The position numbers and the translations under genes were made by a program. A stretch of DNA of 64,000 bases from Bisporella sp. PMI_857 (lineage: Eukaryota; Ascomycota; Leotiomycetes; Helotiales; Helotiaceae). The notes under the pieces are model-generated. The model had not been told where the DNA came from. It did not search any database and saw nothing but the letters and a program-made list of their open reading frames with translations. The stretch is taken from contig JAJSPD010000053.1 of assembly GCA_021307315.1 (NCBI GenBank), positions 124,001 to 188,000 of the forward strand, given 5' to 3'. Shown piece after piece: positions 55,201-62,599 of this stretch. The number at the start of each line of letters is the position of its first letter. Position 1 is the first letter of the stretch.

Positions 55201-56383
55201 TAGACAGACGGCGTTACATAAGGCAGCCCTAGGCGGACACAAGGAGGTGGTCGAACTCTTGCTTACTAAGGGGGCCGATATACACGTTCTGGACAAGCAT
55301 GAGCGGACGGCGCTGCTATTAGCGGCTGAGAAGGGGTCCGAGTCGGTGGTTAAGCGACTGCTCGAGAGTGAGGTCGCATATAATATTGAACGTTCAATGG
55401 CCACAATGGCGCTGTTACTCGCGGCCGAGAAAGGGCACTCGTCAGTGGTCGAGGTACTGCTTGAAAATAAGGTCAATTCAAACTTTGAGGATTCAACAGG
55501 ACGGACGGCGCTATTGTTAGCTGCTGAGAAGGGGCATGATTCAATTGTTTCCCTGCTACTTAAGAACGGGGCTGATCCGAACGTTAAGGACAAATATGGA
55601 CGGACGGCGCTACACCTTGCGGCTTGGGGAGCTTTCGAGATGGTGGTCAAGCATTTACTCCAGAAAGAAGCTGATCTAAGTGTTTTAGATATACGGGGAC
55701 AGTCAGCACTACACCTTGGGGCCGAGCGAGCGGGAGAGGATGTCGTCAAGCTACTGCTTGATAAACGGGCCTATCCGAATGTTCAGTGTATGGATGGGCA
55801 GACAGTGCTGCACCGTGCAGCCTGGGGAGGCTCAAAGGCAGTCGTAGAGCTCCTTCTCAAGAGCGGTGCTGATCCAAACGTTCTAGATGAGAAGAGAAAT
55901 AAAGCGTGGCAGGTGGCGGCTGAGAAGGGGTATGAGTCAATTGTTGAGCTATTGCTCGAGAAAGAGGACAAACTTGACGTTGACTTAATGGGAGAGCCAG
56001 CGCTATTATTCGCGGCCAAGAGGGGATATGCATTAATGGTTGAGGCGCTGCTTACAAAGGGGGCTAAGCCGATTGTTCAAGATAAAGATGGACGGGTCGC
56101 GTTACACTGGGCCGCCCTTCGTGGACACAAGACAGTGGTCAAGCTGCTACTAGAGAATAGGGCCGATCCAAATGTTCTAGACAGGGCCAAGCAGACGGCG
56201 CTGCTATTGGCGGCGGAAAAGGGGTGGACGCCAGTGGTTGGCATGCTAATTGAGAAAGAGGCTGGACAGGATATTCAGGATAAAGATAAACGGACGGCGT
56301 TACACTGGGCAGCTGTTCGTGGGCACAAGGCGGTGGTCGAACTCTTGCTCAAGAAAGGGGCTGATCTAAACGTCTCGGACTGA
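49220..56383 (+). CDS. HET-ankyrin protein with 53 tandem repeats
   Basis: 2387 residues, single exon, start CCATGG at 49220. Residues ~90-330 form the HET-type domain (FMAISHVWADG; EGIWWDTICIPGDKG; SPWFSRGWTALELAKSRKV), in a divergent subclass whose conserved blocks are HVWADG, WWDTICIP and RGWTALEL. A linker with partly repeated GDKE/GDKG units follows (~500-635). From residue ~642 (nt ~51147) to the end I count 53 ankyrin units, mostly 33 residues (99 bp). Units 2-38 share the core GRTALLLAAEKG....VNKLLE, while units 39-53 are diverged (for example ALHWAALRGHKTVVKLLL). Several units lack one residue (32). Variation concentrates on the tips of the helices. Relatives are proposed allorecognition or death regulators, with repeats sensing a partner and HET executing. 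Array number and homogeneity suggest recent unit duplication and exchange. Confidence 0.92.
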   Translation: MDPNWQSTSVGIMEAVERARTFKLCPHRIWAISRSLQTMESNLPTLIPTGMVSVISHKGHDRCTFDFCEYSRLDYTSVTQRHECLDGNCDPRSFPPQTLEEHIRAGKFTAWKLDGWSMIDPSQPFMAISHVWADGTGTGTLGAGMVNECLYDLFHKIAEQFQCEGIWWDTICIPGDKGARSTAMNNIQSNYAKARITLVHDCYLREWEWVDAESACFAIVMSPWFSRGWTALELAKSRKVKVLFKSNSDGFVIKDLDEDILAKESSSSSWHRVTTNSIKNLRGTTIKMVGDILTVLGPRDTSKLKDMPIISGLLAGVDVSGSHSQQEIYQRILRKMGKVSQGHLFHNSATMLSKGFSWCPTSLLDMPLAEPKSALLDIKGNGDVVGMWKVLNVNSVRTDNCVWKGTHALTKVALELALASEEKHMHLLLVENGDPKTTRALIVKLMEKEEETPTALHCKFVGPVHFHLPLDNKDCVEIEVRIGDMEGMKKVNCQAWDYVQTVAKRRDMTSAERREDAAKFENDEDGALRAGLGETADLSIHGPKKWRALLYGDKGAVNLLLNEAALEVNESTEQMKLLLANDSNDQPSKRRRVLLYGDKEVFERLKDEVGRKVLDKDEQMILLLAVERGHALSIENDSNIQSSMERTAILLAVKKGLASVVEVLLDRGVDPNIRDLIGPKALLSAAEKGHASMVNTLLEEKADPNVQDSKGRTALLLAAEKGNEPIVNKLLEKGANPNVQDPNGQTALLLAAEKGHASMVNKLLEEKADPNVQDSQGRTALLLAAEKGNEPIVNKLLEKRANPNVQDPNGRTALLLAAEKGQVRMVNKLLEEKADPNTRDSKGRTALLLAADKGHAPIVDKLLEEADPNVQDSMGRTALLLAAEKEYELIVNKLLEKKADPNARDSKGRTALLLAAEKGHAPIVDKLLEEKADPNVQDSEGRTALLLAAEKGHESIVNKLLKKRANPNGQDANGRTALLLAADKGYESIVNKLLEEKADPNARGSMGRTALLLAADKGHAPIVDKLLEERADPNTRDSRGRTTLLLAAEKGHALIVHKLLEEKADPNVQDSKGRTALLLAAEKGNESIVNKLLEKRANPNVQDSMGRTTLLLAAEKGHAPIVDKLLEEKADPNIQDSKGRTALLLAAEKGHAPVVDKLLEEKADPNIQDSKGRTALLLAAEKRNESIVNKLLEKRANPNVQDPNGRTALLLAAEKGYESIVNKLLEEKADPNVRDQNGRTVLLLAAENGYESIVNKLLEKKADPNFPDSNGRTALLLAAEKGYESIVNKLLEEKADPNVQDSMGRTAVLLAAEKGQGSVVKVLLEKEVNSSIQDSIRRTALLLAVEKGYESMANKLLNGKFDPNVRDENGRMALLLAAEKGHVSMVNMLLENGANPNVQDANGRTALLLAAEKGQVPMVNKLLEKADPNARDSMGRTALLLAAENGNESIIDKLLERGANPNVQDTNGRTALLLAVEKGQAPMVNKLLEKADPNLRDSMGRTALLLATEKGYGSMANKLLDKGADPHIRAANGWTALLLAAEKGHGSMLIGSKLLEKADPNVQDQNGRTALLLAVENGHASMVNKLLEKADPNTQDSKGQTALLLAAEKGQVSMVNELLEKEAHPNIQDSKGRTALLLAAEKGNESIVNRLLEKGANPNVQDSQGRTALLLAAENGYASMVNKLLEEKADPNARDLMGRTALLLAAEKRHASTVNRLLKEKADPNARDLIGRTALLLAAENGDDRVVWRLLTRNIDPNIKDSKGRTALLLAAKSENVDVMWLLLLMKADPNVQDSMGRTALLLAAEKGQVSMVDNLLEKKADPNVQDQNGRTALLLAAENGHASTVNKLLEEKADPNVQDSKGRTALLLAAEKRNESIVNKLLEKRANPNVQDANGRTALLLAATNEDEVVVKLLIKMGADPDVQGKDGKKAWQVAAENGYASVVSLLLKREAKPNVQGSRGREALLLAAEKGWMPVVSALLDNEAEVNVRDKGRQTALHKAALGGHKEVVELLLTKGADIHVLDKHERTALLLAAEKGSESVVKRLLESEVAYNIERSMATMALLLAAEKGHSSVVEVLLENKVNSNFEDSTGRTALLLAAEKGHDSIVSLLLKNGADPNVKDKYGRTALHLAAWGAFEMVVKHLLQKEADLSVLDIRGQSALHLGAERAGEDVVKLLLDKRAYPNVQCMDGQTVLHRAAWGGSKAVVELLLKSGADPNVLDEKRNKAWQVAAEKGYESIVELLLEKEDKLDVDLMGEPALLFAAKRGYALMVEALLTKGAKPIVQDKDGRVALHWAALRGHKTVVKLLLENRADPNVLDRAKQTALLLAAEKGWTPVVGMLIEKEAGQDIQDKDKRTALHWAAVRGHKAVVELLLKKGADLNVSD
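51147..56383 (+). repeat. Ankyrin-coding tandem array, 99-bp unit
   Basis: Nucleotide-level tandem repetition, strongest from about 51245 to 54930, with shared words such as GGACGGACGGCACTGCTGTT and TCCTTGAGGAGAAGGCAGAT. Single-codon indels of the unit (32- or 34-residue versions near 51795, 53480, 53680, 53870, 53970) mark unequal copies. Confidence 0.9.
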
Positions 56384-56579
56384 CGATGGCTTGCTTTCCG
56401 TTGTGCCAAACACCTGCCGTATCGGTGACCGGGTAGCCTTTCTGGAAGGCAGCGATGTCCCTTACGTTGTTCGTGCCAGTGGATCACAGTGGGAGCTGCT
56501 AGGGCCGGGCTATGTGTATGGCCTTGATCAGACGGAGAGATGGGACCACCACAAAGCCGGTGAGATGAGATTTATTTGA
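56382..56579 (+). pseudogene. HET-protein C-terminal tail in another frame, directly after the ankyrin array
   Basis: The frame that contains 56391-56579 reads TDDGLLSVVPNTCRIGDRVA, then EGSDVPYVVRASGSQWELLG and YVYGLDQTE, the typical end of HET-domain proteins (Gly-Asp-x-Val ... Pro-x-Val-x-Arg ... Tyr-Val-x-Gly). It follows the ankyrin stop with no gap but in a different frame and without an ATG. So the receptor may once have ended with this tail and lost it by a frameshift, or the tail belongs to an alternative product. Confidence 0.55.
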
Positions 56580-57441
56580 GGTATTCAGCTAAGAAAGCCG
56601 CGTACCCATAATTCTAATCCTCCTTTACTTACAACCATTCCATGTGTAGATGAGAGATTAATTGACCATAATCATTTTCCCATATGCCATCTTCGTGAAA
56701 CTCGTCGGGTGTTACTAAAATAAAAACTCCAAAACCCTAATCGTAATGACTCACGTTCTCCGACATAATATATTCTCTATCCACCAAGTTTCCGGCACTA
56801 GTGGTGGCCTGCGATCGAACGTAGTAACCAAAGCGTTATTTATTTGGCTGTTGCTGATCCTCCATGTCATGGTGGAAGTAGGTTTGTGGGGAGCGGGTAT
56901 GAAGCTCGCTACAGGGCATTAAATCTAGGATAGAGTCCAAAGAGGCATTGACTTGCAATTTGTTCCATAGTTAGTGGCAACGATTCCTGATCTAGCAATC
57001 TGTAGGTGAAGTAGCGACCCGTTCTTATGTATAATTATAGCAATGTCAATTGGCGCACCTTTGCCAGCTTGTGCGCTATTTTAAACATAAACAAGGTCCT
57101 CTCCTCCCTATCCATAATTACAGAATGGACTTGGGGCCAAGCCCGTTTATTTCCCCATACAACCCATTAGCGTGAATTTGCCGAGGAGGTCAAGTCCATT
57201 TAGCCAAGTTCCGTTTATTAGGGTTACGTCCAAATAGGCTCAGATAAAGCTCAAGTTCGAGTATAAAGTTAAGCCCGGCATATACGACATCAACCTCGTC
57301 GAGTGTGACAGCGCTGGCTGGCAGCATGTCACGGGACTATAGTACGGGAGCCAAAGGACAGGAAACGTAGGAGGTTCCAAAGGAATAAAGGGTAGGAGCC
57401 AAGCGAGCATGTGACGCCTTTCGTGTATATATAGGCAGGAC
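56580..57441. other. Spacer; partial LTR-like sequence at its right end
   Basis: No gene recognised. From about 57305 (GTGTGACAGCGCTGG) the sequence resembles the family-3 LTR and is interrupted by 57442-57631. Confidence 0.35.
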
Positions 57442-57631
57442 TGTCAGGATTTGAGATCTGGGTAGCTGACATGTCTCTGACTAAGTGGAGAACGCTAGCG
57501 CGGAAGACTTTTCACACACACACACGAATTACTATAGATCCGTATTCTACACACACATAGACAACAATAGAGAGTCTGAACGGCATCCCCAATTCTTCCT
57601 GACTATTATTGTGTATTTTCTCGTTCTATCA
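57442..57631 (+). mobile_element. Solo LTR, family 5, with perfect target duplication
   Basis: 190 bp, TGTCAGGATTTGAGATC... to ...TTCTCGTTCTATCA, flanked by AGGAC (57437-57441 and 57632-57636). The inverted relative is at 8890-9071. Confidence 0.9.
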
Positions 57632-57722
57632 AGGACTCCACTCCTAGAGTCTCTTTCTTTTGTTTCCTTTTCTCTTTAGCTTGATATTCTAAGTGATAGT
57701 ATATCGACGCCTCTTTTCTTAT

Positions 57723-58085
57723 TGTAACAGAAAGAGGGCAGCAGGAGGGGTTGCAATATAACAGGTAAGAACACGTGACTAGCGATGTAGTTGCAGTAGT
57801 GATGTATTAATATCAAAAGTATGCTTGTAAGTCTAGCAGGAAAACTCGAGTTTGCCTTCTTCCAGGGAACTCTAGCTTTCCCTTATATCCCATAACAGTG
57901 CTCAGCAGTACTGTATCTTTGGCCTACGGAACCACCGAGCTCTAAAGGTCGGTATCCTCGAAAAGCATTCTATCAATCGGAGCCCACGATAGTCTAGACT
58001 ATACGCCTTCATAGTGGCTATAAGCCTTTGGCTGGCTGTCGGCTCGCTTACAGTTAACCGTCCCTAACCGACTCTGGCTGTTACA
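57723..58085 (+). mobile_element. LTR, family 1, cutting off the TPR receptor gene
   Basis: 363 bp, TGTAACAGAAAGAGG... to ...CTCTGGCTGTTACA. Flanks CTTAT/GGGCG differ. On its right it joins the middle of a TPR unit of the NB-ARC gene; the stop of that frame lies in the LTR. Confidence 0.82.
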
Positions 58086-60672
58086 GGGCGTGTCTTGCCG
58101 CGTACCTCTTCCGAAAGCTCGAGCGTCTGGCGGTTCATGGTCTCCGCTTCAGCGTACTTGCCCTGGCTATTAAGTACAACAGCGAGGTTGCTCATAGTTG
58201 TAAGCGTCTCTGGGTGCGTCTTGCCGAGTACCTCTTCCTTAAGCTCGAGCGTCTGGCGGTTCATGGTCTCCGCTTCAGCGTACTTGCCCTGGCTATTGAG
58301 CACAAGAGCGAGGTTGCTCATGGTCGTAAGCGTCTCTGGGTGCGTCTTGCCGAGTACGTCTTCCAAAAGCTCGAGCGTCTGGTGGTTTATGGTCTCCGAT
58401 TCAGCGTACTTGCCCTGCCCACTGAGCACTCCAGCGAGGTTGTTCATAGCTATAAGCGTCTCTGGGTGCTTCTTACCGAGTTTGCTCTCTCTTATCTGTA
58501 ATACATCTTTCCATTGTACATAAGCTGCCTCAAGCCTTCCTTGGCTTTCATCGTATCTCGCTATATTCTCAAGCAGTTTAGCTCGTTGAAGGAGAACTGC
58601 TTTACGAACATAATTACGCTTAGTGACCAACTTTGCATGGAGAAGGAGGCTCTCACACTCCTGCCATGTCCTGTAATGCCCACTTGGGAATTTTTTAACC
58701 ATCAACTCTAAAGCTTTCTCCTGCCACTCAGTTTGTTTTTGCTGTAAACTCAACCGTCTCTGCGTCGATAGCTGTATAAGCCGATGAACCTCAAAGCTAG
58801 ACCCACCTTTTTCGGTCCTAATCAACGAGTACGCTTGCAATGCCCCTACTGCTTTGTTGAACTCAATACTGCGATCACTCCTATGTTTTAGGAGTGCCTT
58901 TGGAATTGCTTGACGGTCTAGTTGAACCATAAGTGATAACAGATTGGCAGCTCGAGGAAAATGTTTTGCGATCTGATCAAACGAAAGCTTCCATGTCCTT
59001 GTGACGGAGTTTTCACTACCTGGATATCTTCGAGGATCTGGCAAGTTCTCATCCAAGTAATCCTGTAAATCAGAGTCGCTAGCTTTGAGCTCCTCGATAT
59101 ATGTTTTGATCGTCATACTATTTTCTTGAATGAACGCAGCGGCTTGAGTAATCGCCAATGGAATATTCCCTAGTATGTCGACAAGGATCTGGATATCTTC
59201 ATTATTTGCATTCTCTAATCTGGGTACCTTAGACCGCAACAGTTGCTCGGCATCTCTTGAAGCCAGTGGTAAGATCATGATTTCCTCTTCCCGATCTGTC
59301 AAGCGCTGGCCGATCCTTTTGTCGCGAGTCGTGGTAATTATAAAACCATTAGCACTTCGGGGCAGGAAATTGCTGATAAGTGGATGGCTTGGGTTAGTTG
59401 CAGATGGATTCAGTTCGAAAAAGAGCTCAAGATCATCCGCATTGTCTAGAACAAGGAGCCAGGACCCATTTTCAGGCTTGTTTAGCCAATCTCGGACGGT
59501 GGTAAGAGTATCGTTTTGTGGATCTTCAGTCCCTGGTATAGACGTCTCTTTCGCGATATCTCTAAAAGCTTGCTCAAATCTATCAAAGGTACTCGCGTGT
59601 ACCCAGAATACATGGCTGTCCGGATAGCGATATTTCCATGTATAGCAGTATTCGATCGCAATTTGAGACTTTCTATCCGATATTAGCAAATATTCGTAGC
59701 AATACCGGCTTTTCACAGGGGTAGAACTTACCCAATACCTCCAATTCCGCAAAGTGCTATGCTACGCTGTATCTCAAATCGGTTCGTAATCTCTTGCATA
59801 ATATCCTCTCGGCCAACAAACTTTGGATCGCGAACAAAAGGCACCGTGAACTTTGGTTGGTTCTCAATGCCGAATTTCGGGAACTTATCGAATTCATGAC
59901 CTTTAACACTTTTGTTGATCTCCTCCCGAAGCCGCCGAAACGCATTCTCTAGCCCTTCGCCGTAGATAAGCGGCAAATAGATACCGAAAATTCCCAACAG
60001 AGAATAGGCCATATCTTCTTCATGCTTAGTTTCTCTTTTGGCTATCCATGACACCCGTTCGTCAACGCTGAACTTCGTTGGATCATATCCGTGGAGAGCT
60101 TCGACTGGAATCCCTGTTCTCTCGTGGATTAGACGCTCCAGGGAAAGCTTGTCGCCAAGCCGCCTATAATCAGCGGAGAAGAATTCGACAGAAGAAGGAG
60201 CAAGGAGCTCTTGAAGTGTCCAGCCCCGAGTAAACCATTTGGTCGTTTGGAAAGCTGATTCGAAGTCGATTTTAGAGTGACTCTTGACTTTATCATCCGG
60301 TATCGAAACATCCGAGAGATAAACGTAACACTTTACCGCATTCTTATACCATCGAAACATAGAGTTGATAGACTTTTGAAGTTCAGCCGCGTCGGATTTA
60401 TTAATACAGCAAGTATCTACCCAGAAATATCGGAGACCATCGCGGGCAGCCTGCTCTCCACAGAACCGAATCTTCTGATACCCAGCCTTGGACTTCCTAG
60501 AACGTTCCGTCAAGTCTTGGAAGGTAACCTCTTGATCATCTTCCCCCCAAGTATGTGACAGTATTGCATAAGCAGGGAGATTATTGACAATATCCTTCGT
60601 CAGGCTGAATTCACCATTACTGTCGCGCTCTAAAAGACGCATTTTGGAGCGCAGATGATCCAGTGAAACCAT
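58064..60672 (-). CDS. HET-NB-ARC-TPR receptor (NLR-like), C-terminally truncated
   Basis: Exons 60672-59732 and 59672-58064 give 849 residues. The N-terminal HET domain has YAILSHTWGEDDQEVTFQDL, YFWVDTCCIN, WFTRGWTLQELLAPSSVEFF and EDMAYSLLGIFGI. Then NB-ARC: the P-loop ALCGIGGIGKSQIA (~residue 310) is split by the intron, with the Walker B region WLLVLDNADD, an arginine-sensor-like TTTRDKRIG and IPLAITQAAAFI. TPR-like units from ~residue 690 (HPETL.TMSNLA.VLNSQGKYAEAET, 42 residues) are nearly identical to each other at 58090-58470. The array stops mid-unit at the LTR boundary (58086), after which only about seven LTR-encoded residues follow. The intact form would be a nucleotide-switched receptor with repeats as sensor and HET as death effector. 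Truncated repeats may leave it inactive or constitutively altered. Confidence 0.9.
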
Positions 60673-61000
60673 TAGACGAAGAATAGTTCAGACGAAACTG
60701 TACATATTGAGATCTGTGCGGCGTGCAAGAAGGTTGACAAATGTGAGAACGTTGTGATGTTGGTGAGGCTGAGCTCTTCCACTATATGCCTCAGGTTTCG
60801 AGAGCGGGGTGTGGCTTGAGTGTGGGGTAGCTATGCAGGAAGGATGGGGAGTGTCACGAACCTCCTTAGCATATGACGGCTGAGGCGAGGAAGAAGAAAG
60901 GGAGGAACGGCCATCAACGGATCAGACAAGATAGCCGGCACGATGAAATGGCGCAACTGAGATAGATGCAATGTATCTTAAATACCAAAGTATCTACTAA
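60673..61000. promoter_or_regulatory. Upstream region of the HET-NB-ARC-TPR gene
   Basis: No gene; the promoter should lie here. The LTR at 61001 lies 329 bp from the start codon. Confidence 0.35.
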
Positions 61001-61194
61001 TGTTGGTATTGGTGTCTTACCTTCCACGGGGCAAAAGGCGTAGCTCTATATAATAGGCCACGCTCTTGCTCTTGATGGATATGGTAATGATTGTTGTTGT
61101 ATTAGGTTCTACTCTAGATTCTACAAAATGGGGGTTGTGCGGACCACGTGACCTGGTGGGTCGTATGTGGATCCGTAAACCCCTACTTCCTACA
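61001..61194 (-). mobile_element. Solo LTR, family 4, with perfect target duplication
   Basis: 194 bp, TGTTGGTATTGGTGTCTTACC-type start (first 20 bases shared with the family end) to ...CCCTACTTCCTACA, flanked by ACTAA (60996-61000 and 61195-61199). Confidence 0.9.
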
Positions 61195-61268
61195 ACTAAT
61201 GTATCTACTAATACAGTCCAGTGCTTTTGCCGTTGAATTTCGGTTTGCCTTTGATTTCCTTCTTGCGT

Positions 61269-62235
61269 CTATTTCCTCAACCACGTCATCCTCCAATTTC
61301 TGAATAGCAGCGCTAGAGTATTCGGGAAAAGGCCCATCCTGTGGTTTCTTGTCCAACTGACATAAGGATCATTGTCTCGAGCCAGCTTTGAGTTCTCCAT
61401 GAACCTCTTCCGGATGTGAGCCGGAATGTTAGTGCCATCTAACAACAGCCTCCGTTGGGACTCAAAGATGAGCTCCATGGCTTGCAGAAGCACAATCTGT
61501 GATGAAGATCGTGGTACGAAATTCTTCGTGTGTTCTTCAATAGCAGGTAGAATGATACATGTCGATTCGCGCCGCTCAGGTATGTATCTTGCAGACTCAG
61601 CTCATAGGAAGCTGGGAAGGCGTCCAAAAGCATGTCAACGACGAGTCGTGTCGGTCCAAACGGTATTGCAATACTTTGTGATGATAGACGTTGTTGTTGT
61701 TATTCTCTATCTAAGCGCTAGCTAGTCATACGCCCGGTAAGTCATGTGATCTCACTAGTGCCTTAGTACCAACAAGTCGCACCCATAAGAAAACTCCAGA
61801 CGCTCGTTTGACAACGTCGTTGACCAATTGCGATAAAGGAGACGGATCAGCTAGCGCTGAATCAGCGAATCGATCATTCCCACTCAGTTGATCCTCGACA
61901 TATTTTGATATGTCTCCGAAAGTGCAATCTTCCATTTTGAAATGTGGACATTTGCTGAAAGGTTCCTCGAAGCGCAGAATTGGTCGACTAGAGATGCAGA
62001 GCTTTACGTTTTTGTGTCTGGCGATCTGCCGTATGAGAGTAACAGGCTCCTTGTGACCTTGCGCCTTTCTGTCAGCTTCGTCACTGTCGTCGCCGCTGTC
62101 GTAATATTCATCGGGGCGTTCAAAAATTTGGTATTTATCCAGGCCGTCTATGAGCAAAAACACTCGCACGGAGTCCGGCATGCCCGCCAAGCAGAGCATG
62201 AGAGCTTTGCTCAGCTCTATCCAACTCCAGCTCAC
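61269..62235 (-). pseudogene. NACHT-type NLR fragment
   Basis: 61726-62235 encodes MSWSWIELSKALMLCLAG, FLLIDGLDKYQIF (Walker B; DGLDEY is usual, so one G-to-A change), VTLIRQIARHKNVKLCISSRP and ASGVFLWVRLVGTKAL, the middle of a fungal NACHT domain. The P-loop and N-terminus are absent. Downstream, 61269-61690 reads in shifted frames (LLQAMELIFESQRRLLLDGT and ARYIPERRESTCIILPAIEE), protein-like but of a family I do not recognise. No intact gene. Confidence 0.65.
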
Positions 62236-62269
62236 GGCCTGAGGTACAGGTATTTGAATTTGGTCTAGG

Positions 62270-62597
62270 ATGGCGGGGCTGCTGAAAGCACTGCAAGACT
62301 ACCCGCTTCCCAAAAGTATTCACGGCTTCGGAGGTGCGACGTTTAATAACAGCGGCGCCATCGTGAGCGGACCCATAACAAACGTTGGTGCGGGACCTTA
62401 GGATAACCTTGAAGACTTTTACAAAGGCCGCCTGAAAGTAGCGCTCACTAAAGCAGATAATAACCCGTATTTTCAAAGCTGGCATGTTAACGGTATTTGA
62501 GAACGTATTAACGCTGTTATCGAGCATAGGCTGCCAGCACTGTTCTCACACTTTTTTACTAAGCAAGACAAGTCTATCATACACGCGGATTTCAGTA
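62270..62597 (+). pseudogene. APH-family (phosphotransferase) fragment with RIP-type stops
   Basis: From ATG 62270: LQDYPLPKSIHGFGGATFNN, then GAGP-stop-DNLEDFYKGRLKVA (TAG where Trp is expected), KADNNPYFQSWHVNGI-stop-ERI (TGA where Arg, CGA, is expected), and SIIHADFS, the start of the catalytic loop. The frame ends at a GTAAGT (62595) and the C-terminal half is missing. A different subfamily from the C-terminal fragment at 16381-17145. Confidence 0.65.
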
Positions 62598-62599
62598 AG

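Noticed and set aside
49441..56019. Many antisense ORFs across the HET-ankyrin gene
   Set aside because: They mirror the 99-bp repeat of the sense gene and show only its reverse-frame composition (Ser/Leu/Pro periodicity).
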